Positions 1 to 5,641 of a stretch of DNA of 6,471 nt are shown in pieces. The notes under the pieces were generated by a model. That model was not told the DNA's origin and made no database searches. It saw only the letters and a list, made by a program, of their open reading frames with translations. The translations under genes and the position numbers were made by a program. The DNA comes from Anaerolineaceae bacterium (GTDB taxonomy: Bacteria > Chloroflexota > Anaerolineae > JAAYZQ01), in the NCBI GenBank assembly GCA_012514775.1, contig JAAYZQ010000200.1, positions 1 to 6,471 on the forward strand, in the 5' to 3' direction. How positions within the stretch are numbered: the first letter of the stretch is position 1; every line of letters starts with the position of its first letter.

Positions 1-114
1 CAGGCCCTCCTGCACCCCGCTCTCGCGCAGTGCCTCTTGCACCTGCGGTGTAATGTTGATGAATCCGCGTCGATTGGGGACGTTGAACCACAACTCTTTG
101 CGGTAGCTCTTCAT
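1..114 (-). CDS. yjbQ: YjbQ/UPF0047 family protein, N-terminal fragment cut by window edge
   Basis: Only the first 38 codons lie in the window; the gene continues beyond position 1. Reading from the ATG at 114-112, the protein begins [18 protein letters not shown] and continues with INITPQV and ALRESGV. This is the typical opening of the YjbQ/UPF0047 family (a Y.kel.f.t..rg.inIT..v...v..SGv pattern). The start is well supported by a GGAGG Shine-Dalgarno at 127-123, eight bases upstream. The family is a small, roughly 130-140 residue beta-rich fold; E. coli YjbQ has been credited with a weak secondary thiamine-phosphate synthase activity, but the physiological role is unsettled. It is the last visible gene of the minus-strand run, 69 bases after the M20 peptidase gene. 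The conserved histidines and acidic residues of the family would lie in the missing part, so activity cannot be judged here. Confidence 0.85.
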   Translation of the reverse strand, partial: MKSYRKELWFNVPNRRGFINITPQVQEALRESGVQEGL

Positions 115-122
115 CAGCTCTC

Positions 123-127
123 CCTCC
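123..127 (-). promoter_or_regulatory. Shine-Dalgarno site of yjbQ
   Basis: On the minus strand GGAGG precedes the ATG at 114 by eight bases. It is a strong, well-spaced ribosome binding site and fixes the start of this small gene, which is truncated by the window edge. Confidence 0.75.
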
Positions 128-142
128 AAACACTTCAAACAT

Positions 143-158
143 GGCGCCGCAAGGCGCC
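143..158 (-). repeat. GGCGCC inverted repeat (hairpin) between M20 peptidase gene and yjbQ
   Basis: Two GGCGCC hexamers (143-148 and 153-158) are separated by four bases. On the transcribed minus strand this gives a 6-bp all-G/C stem with a UUGC loop, 25 bases past the M20 stop codon and 28 bases before the yjbQ start. The bases following the stem (ATGTTTGAAGTG) are T-containing but hold no real U-tract, so this is a weak case for an intrinsic terminator. It could be an attenuator, an mRNA-end stabiliser or chance in GC-rich DNA. Confidence 0.45.
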
Positions 159-183
159 GCCCCGACAAGGCGAGCGCGCGCCC

Positions 184-1518
184 TCAGGCAAACTCCCGGA
201 TCAGCTCGCCGACGAACCGGATCCCCTCGTAATAGTCTTCCAGGCGGACGTTCTCATTGGGCGCGTGCAGGCGCGAGTTGGCATTCGCGACGCCGGCCAT
301 GACGGCCGGGGTCTCCCGGGCCAGGGTGTAGAGCGGCCCACTGCCCGGGCTGGTGGGATAGACGAGAGGCTCGCTGCCGTACGTGGCCCGGGCGGCCGCG
401 GCGCAGGCCCGGACAAAGGGCGAGTCGAAAGCGCTCCGCGCCGGGCGGATGCCGTTCAGGCACTCGATCTCGACGTCGTGAAAGCCACGGCGGTCCAGGT
501 GGGCGCGCAGCAAATCCTGGGCCAGTTCGGGAGTCAAGTCGGGCACGAGGCGGACGTCTACCTTGGCCTGGGCCGTGCTGGGCAGCACCGTCTTACCGCC
601 CGCCCCGATGTAGCCTGATTTCAGGCCGCAGATGGTACACGTGGGCTCGTAGAAGTGCTTGGCCAGTAGATCGACCCCCGATAGCCCCCTCACATAGCCC
701 GAGAAGCCAGAATTCTCCCGCATCTGGTCCTCATCAAACGGCAGCGCGGCCAGGTGCGCCCGCTCCGCCTCGGTCGGCGGCCGGACGTGGTCCATCAGGC
801 CATCGATCTGGATCTCGTCGGCCTCGTTCTTCAGGGTGTTGAGGGCCCATACCAGGCGCCACGCGGCGTTGGGCACGATCCCGCCCCACATGGAGTGCAT
901 GTCAGTGTTGGCCGTCCGCACCGAAAGCTCAACGTAGCAGATGCCCTTGACGCCCAGGGTCAGCACGAACCGCCCGGCGCTGTCCTTTTCACCCGTCTCC
1001 CACAGGCAACCGTCGGCCTCCAGAAAGTCGGGGCGTTGCTCGGCAAAGACCTCCAGGTGCGGGCTGCCGACCTCCTCTTCGCCCTCGATGAGGAACTTCA
1101 GGTGCAGGGGCAGCCCCCCGTACACCTCCTGGTAGGCCTCGATGGCCTGCAAGCGGCAGAGAAGGTCGCCCTTGTCGTCGGCCACGCCCCGGGCATAGAC
1201 GTATCCGTCACGAACCTGGGGTTCGAAAGGGGGCGAGTGCCACTCGTCCAGGGGATCGGGCGGCTGGACGTCATAGTGGTTGTAGACGAGGAGCGAGCGC
1301 GGCCCCTGGCCCAGCTCGGCATAGAGGATGGGCGGGCTGCCCCCCACCTCGTAGCGGCGCACCACGGCACCCAGGCGCTGCAGGCGCGTATGCACCAGGC
1401 CCGCCATCTCCTGCAGGCCCTCCCCGGTGGCAGCAATGCTCGGCTGGGAGCAAAAGGCCTTTAGCTCATCCAGAAATCGGTCACGATTGGCATCGACGTA
1501 CGCTTGAAAAGGCTGCAT
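184..1518 (-). CDS. M20 family metallopeptidase (dipeptidase/carboxypeptidase type)
   Basis: A predicted cytoplasmic two-zinc peptidase of 444 residues, a usual length for the M20 dipeptidase/CNDP-like branch, that would hydrolyse dipeptides or remove C-terminal residues from short peptides. All the hallmark residues are visible. Numbered from the chosen start, these are: the HYDVQP block (H81 zinc ligand, D83); ARGVADDKG with bridging D114; EGEEEVGS with catalytic E148 and ligand E149; a likely ligand D169; H208 in the dimerisation (lid) domain (TDMHS); and the last zinc ligand H418 in LHAPNENV. The N-terminal catalytic part, the inserted lid domain (about 190-300) and the C-terminal catalytic part are all intact. 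An in-frame ATG at 1548 overlaps the previous gene's stop (ATGA), but the ATG at 1518 has AGGAG five bases upstream and matches where family members begin, so I prefer it. Exact substrate cannot be read from sequence. It is the fourth gene in the minus-strand run. Confidence 0.9.
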   Translation of the reverse strand: MQPFQAYVDANRDRFLDELKAFCSQPSIAATGEGLQEMAGLVHTRLQRLGAVVRRYEVGGSPPILYAELGQGPRSLLVYNHYDVQPPDPLDEWHSPPFEPQVRDGYVYARGVADDKGDLLCRLQAIEAYQEVYGGLPLHLKFLIEGEEEVGSPHLEVFAEQRPDFLEADGCLWETGEKDSAGRFVLTLGVKGICYVELSVRTANTDMHSMWGGIVPNAAWRLVWALNTLKNEADEIQIDGLMDHVRPPTEAERAHLAALPFDEDQMRENSGFSGYVRGLSGVDLLAKHFYEPTCTICGLKSGYIGAGGKTVLPSTAQAKVDVRLVPDLTPELAQDLLRAHLDRRGFHDVEIECLNGIRPARSAFDSPFVRACAAAARATYGSEPLVYPTSPGSGPLYTLARETPAVMAGVANANSRLHAPNENVRLEDYYEGIRFVGELIREFA

Positions 1519-1523
1519 GTCCT

Positions 1524-1528
1524 CTCCT
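1524..1528 (-). promoter_or_regulatory. Shine-Dalgarno site deciding the M20 peptidase start
   Basis: AGGAG on the minus strand lies five bases before the ATG at 1518-1516. The upstream in-frame ATG at 1548 has a GAGGA that abuts it with no spacer, which is too close for efficient initiation. The better-spaced site favours the shorter protein, although the ATGA overlap with the preceding stop leaves the longer form possible. Confidence 0.65.
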
Positions 1529-1544
1529 GATGGGTTGGAATGGC

Positions 1545-2468
1545 TCATTCCTCGTTGCTGAAGGCCCCGCCCCTGGCCAACAAGCCGGCAAGGGCCAGGG
1601 AATAGACCCGCGCCCGGGGCGGATCGGAGCGCGAGGTGAGCACCACCGGGGCCGTGGCACCCAGGACGATCCCCGCCATCTGGGCCGAGGCCAGGTACTC
1701 CAGGTTCTTGGACAGGATGTTGCCGGCGTCCAGATCGGGCACGACGACCACGTCCACGTCGCCCGACACCGGGCTATTGATCCCCTTGTCGCTGGCCGCC
1801 TCGGCCGAGATGGCATTGTCAAAGGCCAGCGGCCCGTCTACGATGGCCCCCTTGATCTGGCCCCTCTCGGCCATCTTGCTCAGGCAGGCAGCGTGTACCG
1901 TGGAGGGAATGTTGGGGTTCACCGTCTCGATGGACGACAGGGCCGCCACCTTGGGCACCTCGACCCCCAGCTTGCGCGCCAGGTCGACGGCATTCTGGGT
2001 GATGACCGCCTTCTTGGCGATGTCGGGAGTTATGTTAATGGCCGCGTCGGTGATGAGCAGCAGCTTGTGGTAGGTGGGCACTTCCAGGATAAAGACGTGG
2101 CTCAGGAGCCGGTCGGTTCTCAGCCCCACGTCCTGCCGCAGCACGGCTTTCAGCATTTCGTCGGTGTGCAGGTAGCCCTTCATCAGAACCTGGGCGCGGC
2201 CTTCGCGCACCAGGTCGACCGCTGCCGTGGCCGCGGCGGTGTTGGTCGGCGTGCCCACGATCTGGTCGTCGCGCAGCCTCCAGCCCAGGGCCTCGGCCCG
2301 CTCGCGGATGTCATCCTCGCGGCCCACGAGGATCGGCTCGATCAGTCCCAGGTCGACGGCGCGCTGCACCGATTCCAGCACCAGCTCGTGGGCCGCCGCG
2401 GCCACCGCCACCCGCGTGGGCGGGCTCTTGCGCGCCAGGTTGATCAATTCCTGTAGCTTGCGTATCAA
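1545..2468 (-). CDS. ptb: phosphate acetyl/butyryltransferase (PTA_PTB family)
   Basis: A 307-residue enzyme of the phosphotransacylase family, exchanging CoA for phosphate on acetyl-, butyryl- or related acyl-CoA to give an acyl phosphate. Ptb proteins are about 300 residues, and this has the single-domain architecture without the long N-terminal extension of large Pta enzymes. Family landmarks seen are MKGYLHTDEMLKAVL (96-110), the HVF...LLLITDAAINITPD block (124-149), ALSSIETVNPNIPST (176-190), GAIVDGPLAFDNAIS (207-221), and the C-terminal VVVPDLDAGNILSKNLEYLA (241-260), typical of the CoA/phosphate-binding face. The TTG start is forced: an in-frame TGA lies four codons upstream, and GAGGAGG sits just before the TTG, overlapping the stop of the upstream nnr gene (gap 9 bases). 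No butyrate or acetate kinase gene is in the window, so the acyl group and the direction of use are undetermined; a pure Pta role is possible. Confidence 0.88.
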   Translation of the reverse strand: MIRKLQELINLARKSPPTRVAVAAAAHELVLESVQRAVDLGLIEPILVGREDDIRERAEALGWRLRDDQIVGTPTNTAAATAAVDLVREGRAQVLMKGYLHTDEMLKAVLRQDVGLRTDRLLSHVFILEVPTYHKLLLITDAAINITPDIAKKAVITQNAVDLARKLGVEVPKVAALSSIETVNPNIPSTVHAACLSKMAERGQIKGAIVDGPLAFDNAISAEAASDKGINSPVSGDVDVVVVPDLDAGNILSKNLEYLASAQMAGIVLGATAPVVLTSRSDPPRARVYSLALAGLLARGGAFSNEE

Positions 2469-2477
2469 GGTTCCTCC

Positions 2478-4148
2478 TCAGGCGCGGATGCGCCGCAGCG
2501 CCAGGGGCAGGCGAGGCGGCAGATCGCCGGCCACCATGCCCATCTCACCCAGCTCGTCACGGGCCAGCTCGCCCGCCAGGCCGTGCACGTAGGCCCCGGC
2601 GACGGCCGCCTCAAAGGCTTCCAGGCCCTGGGCCCTCAGGCCGGCGATGGCGCCCGCCAGCACGTCGCCGGTGCCGGCCGTGGCCAGGCCCGGGTTGGCA
2701 AAGGGCTGGACCATGGCCCGGCCATCGGGCGCGGCGACGACGGTCAGGGCGCCCTTGAGCACGACCACGGCACCCCACTCCCCGGCCATGCGCCGCGCCA
2801 TGCCCTCGCGGTCGGCCTGGACATCGGCGGTGGTCGCGTCGCCACCCACCAGGCGGGCCATCTCACCCGGGTGCGGCGTCAGTATAGTGCCGGGCGGCAG
2901 CGAGCGCCACCAGTCCGGCACCTGGGCCAGGGCGTTGAGGCCATCGGCATCGACGACGAGGGGCGGCGGGGCCGGCTGCTCCTCGCCCTCCGGTTCCGAG
3001 CGCTCGACAAAGCCCAGGCGCCCCCGGCGCTCCCTGCGGTGCAGGCCCAGGAAGGTCTGCACAAAGGCCACGGTTTCGTCCTCCTGGCTGAGCCCCGGGC
3101 CCAGGAGCAGGGCGTCGTAATCGCCCATGCGCTCGCGCACCACCTGGACGGCGCCGCTGTTGACGACGCCCATGTCGTGGGGCAGCAGCAGGTAGGTGGC
3201 TTCGGCCAGGTTGGCCGCCACGGCCAACTGAATGGGGCCCGGCAGGGCCATGGTCACCAGGCCGGCGCCCACCCGCTTGGCGCCCGATCCGGCCAGGGCA
3301 GCGGCGCCCACATAGTTCACCGAGCCGGCAACGACGAGGACCCGCCCGAAGGTGCCCTTGTGCGACGAGGGCGAGCGCTCGGGCAGCCAGGCGGCCACCG
3401 TCTCGGCCGTGGCCATCTCCAGGTCCACGTTGGCGGCCAGGTCGGCGGGAATGCCGATGTCGGCCACGACGATGCGGCCCACCTTGCCTGCCCCGGGGAA
3501 GCGCAGCAGCCCCACCTTCGGATGGGCAAAGGTGACTGTCACGTCGGCCGGGAGGGTAGCAGGGTCCACCTCGCCGGTGTCCGAGTCCAGGCCGGTGGGG
3601 CAATCTACGGCGACCACCAGGGGCGCGGCCCTCAGCCCGGCGCCCGGCACCGCGTGGGCCAGCTCTGCCGCTCCGCGCCGCTCGCCCAGGCTTGCTTTCA
3701 CGGTTTCCAGCAGGGAGCGGAGGTTGTCGCGCAGCGGCAGCGAGACGCCGACGCCCAGCAGGGCGTCGACCACCACGTCGGCTCCTTGCAGTAGCCCGCG
3801 CAGGGCCTCGTGGTCGCCGTCGTCCTCGGCCCAGACGACCGGCAGCCCGCCGGCCTGCACGCGCTCCAGGTTGTCATCCCCCGCCGCCTCGCGCTTCCAG
3901 AGGTAACAGGTCACCCGGGCACCCACCTGTGCCAGGTAGTGGGCCGCCACCAGGCCGTCGCCGCCGTTGTTGCCCGGGCCGACGAGGACGACCACACGCC
4001 GGTCGCGCGGCGCCAGGAGCTGCTCAACGGCGCGGGCCGTGGCCCGTCCGGCGTTCTCCATCATCCGGGCAAAGCTCAGGCCGCCTTCGTCGGCTGCCCT
4101 TTCCAGTTCCCGGCTCTTTTCCACGGTTATGATCTTGACAGGGTTCAT
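2478..4148 (-). CDS. nnr: bifunctional NAD(P)H-hydrate epimerase / ADP-dependent NAD(P)H-hydrate dehydratase
   Basis: A 556-residue cofactor-repair enzyme (E. coli YjeF/Nnr type). The N-terminal half (about 1-255, YjeF_N, NnrE) interconverts R- and S-NAD(P)HX; it shows the GPGNNGGDGL loop (57-66), DALLGVG (128-134) and VDCPTGLDSDTG (181-192). The C-terminal half (about 258-556, carbohydrate-kinase-like, NnrD) dehydrates S-NAD(P)HX using ADP; it shows HKGTFGRVLVVAGS (263-276), LLLGPGLS (347-354), VVDADGLNAL (398-407), LTPHPGEMARL (423-433), VVLKGA (462-467) and the nucleotide/catalytic ATAGTGDVLAGAIAG (489-503). It is longer than the roughly 500-515 residues common for the family because of two low-complexity inserts, about 153-176 and 371-397. 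The ATG is preceded by TGAGGA, which overlaps the stop of the upstream membrane-protein gene, about nine bases away. Second gene of the minus-strand run; both catalytic signatures look intact. Confidence 0.95.
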   Translation of the reverse strand: MNPVKIITVEKSRELERAADEGGLSFARMMENAGRATARAVEQLLAPRDRRVVVLVGPGNNGGDGLVAAHYLAQVGARVTCYLWKREAAGDDNLERVQAGGLPVVWAEDDGDHEALRGLLQGADVVVDALLGVGVSLPLRDNLRSLLETVKASLGERRGAAELAHAVPGAGLRAAPLVVAVDCPTGLDSDTGEVDPATLPADVTVTFAHPKVGLLRFPGAGKVGRIVVADIGIPADLAANVDLEMATAETVAAWLPERSPSSHKGTFGRVLVVAGSVNYVGAAALAGSGAKRVGAGLVTMALPGPIQLAVAANLAEATYLLLPHDMGVVNSGAVQVVRERMGDYDALLLGPGLSQEDETVAFVQTFLGLHRRERRGRLGFVERSEPEGEEQPAPPPLVVDADGLNALAQVPDWWRSLPPGTILTPHPGEMARLVGGDATTADVQADREGMARRMAGEWGAVVVLKGALTVVAAPDGRAMVQPFANPGLATAGTGDVLAGAIAGLRAQGLEAFEAAVAGAYVHGLAGELARDELGEMGMVAGDLPPRLPLALRRIRA

Positions 4149-4160
4149 CCTTTTTTGTCC

Positions 4161-4889
4161 TCACGTTCCAGTTGTGGCTGTTCTATCATGGTCGGGGCCC
4201 GGTCCTCGCCGTCGTCGCTCGGGCGCCAGCTCGGCGCCGGCCCACAGCCAGGCGACGAGTGTCAGCGCCAGGGCTATCACGGTGACGACGATGAGCAGGT
4301 AAAACCCCTGGATCGACGTCGAGGTAGACCCGCCGATTGGATCCACCGGGTGGCGAATGGCCTGGGCGCGGCTGACGACCACCCAGGGCGCAATGCCCAT
4401 CAACACCTGCACCAGGGCCGTCAGGTCCGGGTGGTCGACCAGGCGGACGACGACGTTCAGCGCCAGCGCCGCCACGAGGATGGCCGCCGTCGCCCGCACC
4501 CGGGGCTCGCCCCAGGCGATCCACTGTCCCCACGTCAGCCCGGTGACGGCCATGGACGACAGGACGTACACGATCCACACCACGAGGGCCGCCAGGCCCG
4601 CGCTCCGGGCGCCGCGCAGCCAGGGGGCGGCGCGGCCCGTGGCGGGGCCCGATAGGCGCAGAGCCAGGGCCACCAAACCCAGGAAGCCAGCGAGGCTGAA
4701 GGTGAGCAGGCCGGCCCACACCAGGGCTCCGTGGACGTAGACGAGCTTGACGACACTCCCCAGCCTGGACTCGGCCGGGGCGGCCACCACCCACACGATG
4801 AGCAGCAGGCCCAGTACGCCGGCCAGCAGCGGCAGGAGGCGTCCTTTCAGGCTTTGCAGTTCGAACAGGCTATACTCTCGGGTCGTCAC
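4161..4889 (-). CDS. six-helix membrane protein, divergent CcmC/CcsA-like (cytochrome c assembly) candidate
   Basis: A 242-residue integral membrane protein with predicted helices at about 18-37, 47-77, 98-118, 132-150, 155-173 and 195-218, plus a basic, polar C-terminal tail (RRRRGPGPDHDR). Length, six helices and several motifs resemble CcmC, the haem-handling protein of cytochrome c maturation. KLVYVHGALVW (48-58) corresponds to the KI.YiHvPsaw helix with its conserved His (H53). GLTWGQWIAWGEPRVRAT (117-134) resembles the tryptophan-rich WG..W.WDaRlts haem-binding segment, but the Asp is not conserved and reads WGEPR. H180 could stand for the second conserved His. The GTG start at 4889 has AGGAG five bases upstream. 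It heads the minus-strand run and is divergent from a CcmG/ResA-like thioredoxin gene, which fits a cytochrome c biogenesis role. No other ccm gene is in view, so a different membrane function cannot be excluded; family assignment is moderate. Confidence 0.6.
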   Translation of the reverse strand: MTTREYSLFELQSLKGRLLPLLAGVLGLLLIVWVVAAPAESRLGSVVKLVYVHGALVWAGLLTFSLAGFLGLVALALRLSGPATGRAAPWLRGARSAGLAALVVWIVYVLSSMAVTGLTWGQWIAWGEPRVRATAAILVAALALNVVVRLVDHPDLTALVQVLMGIAPWVVVSRAQAIRHPVDPIGGSTSTSIQGFYLLIVVTVIALALTLVAWLWAGAELAPERRRRGPGPDHDRTATTGT

Positions 4890-4894
4890 GACAT

Positions 4895-4899
4895 CTCCT
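4895..4899 (-). promoter_or_regulatory. Shine-Dalgarno site for the GTG start of the CcmC-like gene
   Basis: AGGAG on the minus strand lies five bases before the GTG at 4889-4887. It supports the non-ATG start; the nearby ATG at 4894-4892 is out of frame and runs into TGA after one codon. Confidence 0.7.
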
Positions 4900-4911
4900 A
4901 CACGGCGTTAT

Positions 4912-4952
4912 CCCGGCCCTGCCGCACCTGCGCCGAAAGACGCAGGGCCGGG
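4912..4952. repeat. perfect 11-bp inverted repeat in the divergent spacer, candidate operator
   Basis: CCCGGCCCTGC (4912-4922) and GCAGGGCCGGG (4942-4952) are exact reverse complements, with 19 bases between them. The core CAGGGCCGG occurs a third time in direct orientation at 4958-4966, overlapping the -35 box of the thioredoxin promoter; the two direct copies are 15 bp apart and the inverted copies 30 bp apart. A nested 6-bp stem (CCTGCG 4927-4932 with CGCAGG 4941-4946) uses overlapping bases. The position between two divergent genes suggests binding sites for a regulator. Alternatively it folds as a 5' leader hairpin of the minus-strand transcript. GC-rich background makes chance more likely than in AT-rich DNA. 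Confidence 0.5.
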
Positions 4953-4953
4953 C

Positions 4954-4982
4954 TGGACAGGGCCGGCAAAGTGAGGTACAAT
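4954..4982 (+). promoter_or_regulatory. sigma70-type promoter for the thioredoxin gene
   Basis: TGGACA (4954-4959) and TACAAT (4977-4982) each match the -35 and -10 consensus at five of six positions and are separated by exactly 17 bp, in a GC-rich region where such AT-containing boxes are rare. Transcription would begin near 4988-4990. The -10 box overlaps the ATG at 4981, so that ATG would not be in the mRNA; translation would start at 5011, or less likely at 4990. Confidence 0.6.
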
Positions 4983-4998
4983 GCGCCCCATGGAAGCC

Positions 4999-5005
4999 GG
5001 GAGAG
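4999..5005 (+). promoter_or_regulatory. Shine-Dalgarno site deciding the thioredoxin start
   Basis: GGGAGAG lies just upstream of the ATG at 5011 (the GGAG core is seven bases away). With the promoter at 4954-4982 it makes 5011 the preferred start over the in-frame ATGs at 4981 and 4990. Confidence 0.65.
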
Positions 5006-5010
5006 AAGCA

Positions 5011-5562
5011 ATGCAAATTCCAGACACCAACCTGCCGCAGCCGCGGCGCAGGTCGCCGGTGGGGACTGCCGCCGCTGCCGTCGGACTGGTCGTCGTGCTG
5101 CTCCTGGGCTACTCGCTCCTGACAGGCCCATCGTCTCCGCCACTGCCCGGCAGCGAGGTGCCGTCCTTTCAGCTCACCGCGTTCGACGGCACGGCCATGG
5201 CTCTCAACGGCCAGCCGGGCCAGGTCGTCGTCGTCAACTTTTTTGCCAGTTGGTGCAACCCCTGTCGCGAAGAGGCCGGAGACCTGGAGGCGATTTGGCA
5301 GGATTATCGAGAGCGCGACGTCCAGTTCTATGCCATCGCCTACAAGGACGCCACGTCGAAGGCCAGGGCCTTTGTCGACGAGTTTGGCATCACCTTCCCC
5401 AGCAGCGCCGACACGGGAAACCGGATCGCCCGCGCCTATGGCGTGACGGGCGTGCCGGAGACCTTTGTCATCGATCGCCAGGGGCTGCTGGTGCGCCACT
5501 TTCTGGGTTCCGTCAGCAGCGGGGAGCTGGCCCAGGCCCTGGAAGAGGCGCTGACGCGCTAA
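5011..5562 (+). CDS. membrane-anchored TlpA/ResA/CcmG-like thiol-disulfide oxidoreductase
   Basis: A 183-residue protein with a short basic cytoplasmic start (PRRRS), a single helix at about 18-36 that works as an uncleaved signal anchor, and a thioredoxin-fold domain from about 45 to 180 outside the membrane. The active site is WCNPC (81-85), preceded by VVVVNFFAS. The cis-proline loop is in GVTGVPETFVID (144-155), where the VPET form is characteristic of CcmG/ResA-type reductants that keep apocytochrome c haem-binding cysteines reduced. Both catalytic cysteines are present. The reading frame also opens at 4981, giving 193 residues, but promoter and ribosome-site positions favour 5011. The gene is divergent from the CcmC-like membrane gene, consistent with a shared role in cytochrome c maturation. 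A general extracytoplasmic redox role is the main alternative. It ends 79 bases from the convergent diadenylate cyclase gene; no clear terminator was seen there. Confidence 0.88.
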   Translation: MQIPDTNLPQPRRRSPVGTAAAAVGLVVVLLLGYSLLTGPSSPPLPGSEVPSFQLTAFDGTAMALNGQPGQVVVVNFFASWCNPCREEAGDLEAIWQDYRERDVQFYAIAYKDATSKARAFVDEFGITFPSSADTGNRIARAYGVTGVPETFVIDRQGLLVRHFLGSVSSGELAQALEEALTR

Positions 5563-5641
5563 CAGGCCAACTAGCGCCGCCATCGCCGCCCCCGAACGAG
5601 CCCCATCCCCCAGGACCACGCGCCTCGACAACCGCACGCTC

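Noticed and set aside
1530..2456. Long plus-strand open frame (308 codons) opposite ptb
   Set aside because: Codon-position shadow of a conserved gene in GC-rich DNA. The translation is low-complexity (rich in Gly, Arg, His, Gln, Asp, Val) with no recognisable domain.
2583..3794. Plus-strand open frame of 403 codons opposite nnr
   Set aside because: It lies wholly antisense to an enzyme with both catalytic signatures intact; its composition is dominated by Gly/His/Gln/Arg and no family pattern is visible.
4135..4163. TTGACA on the plus strand near the nnr start as a promoter
   Set aside because: No -10-like hexamer at the proper distance, and it would drive transcription antisense into the CcmC-like gene with no gene to serve.
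4901..4912. GATAAC on the minus strand as a -10 box for the CcmC-like operon
   Set aside because: Two mismatches to consensus and no acceptable -35 hexamer at 16-18 bp. The operon promoter could not be located with confidence.
5556..5577. GCGCTA / TAGCGC inverted repeat at the end of the thioredoxin gene as a terminator
   Set aside because: Only a 6-bp stem with a 10-base loop, overlapping the stop codon, and no T-run on either strand. The 5563-5641 convergent gap shows no convincing intrinsic terminator.
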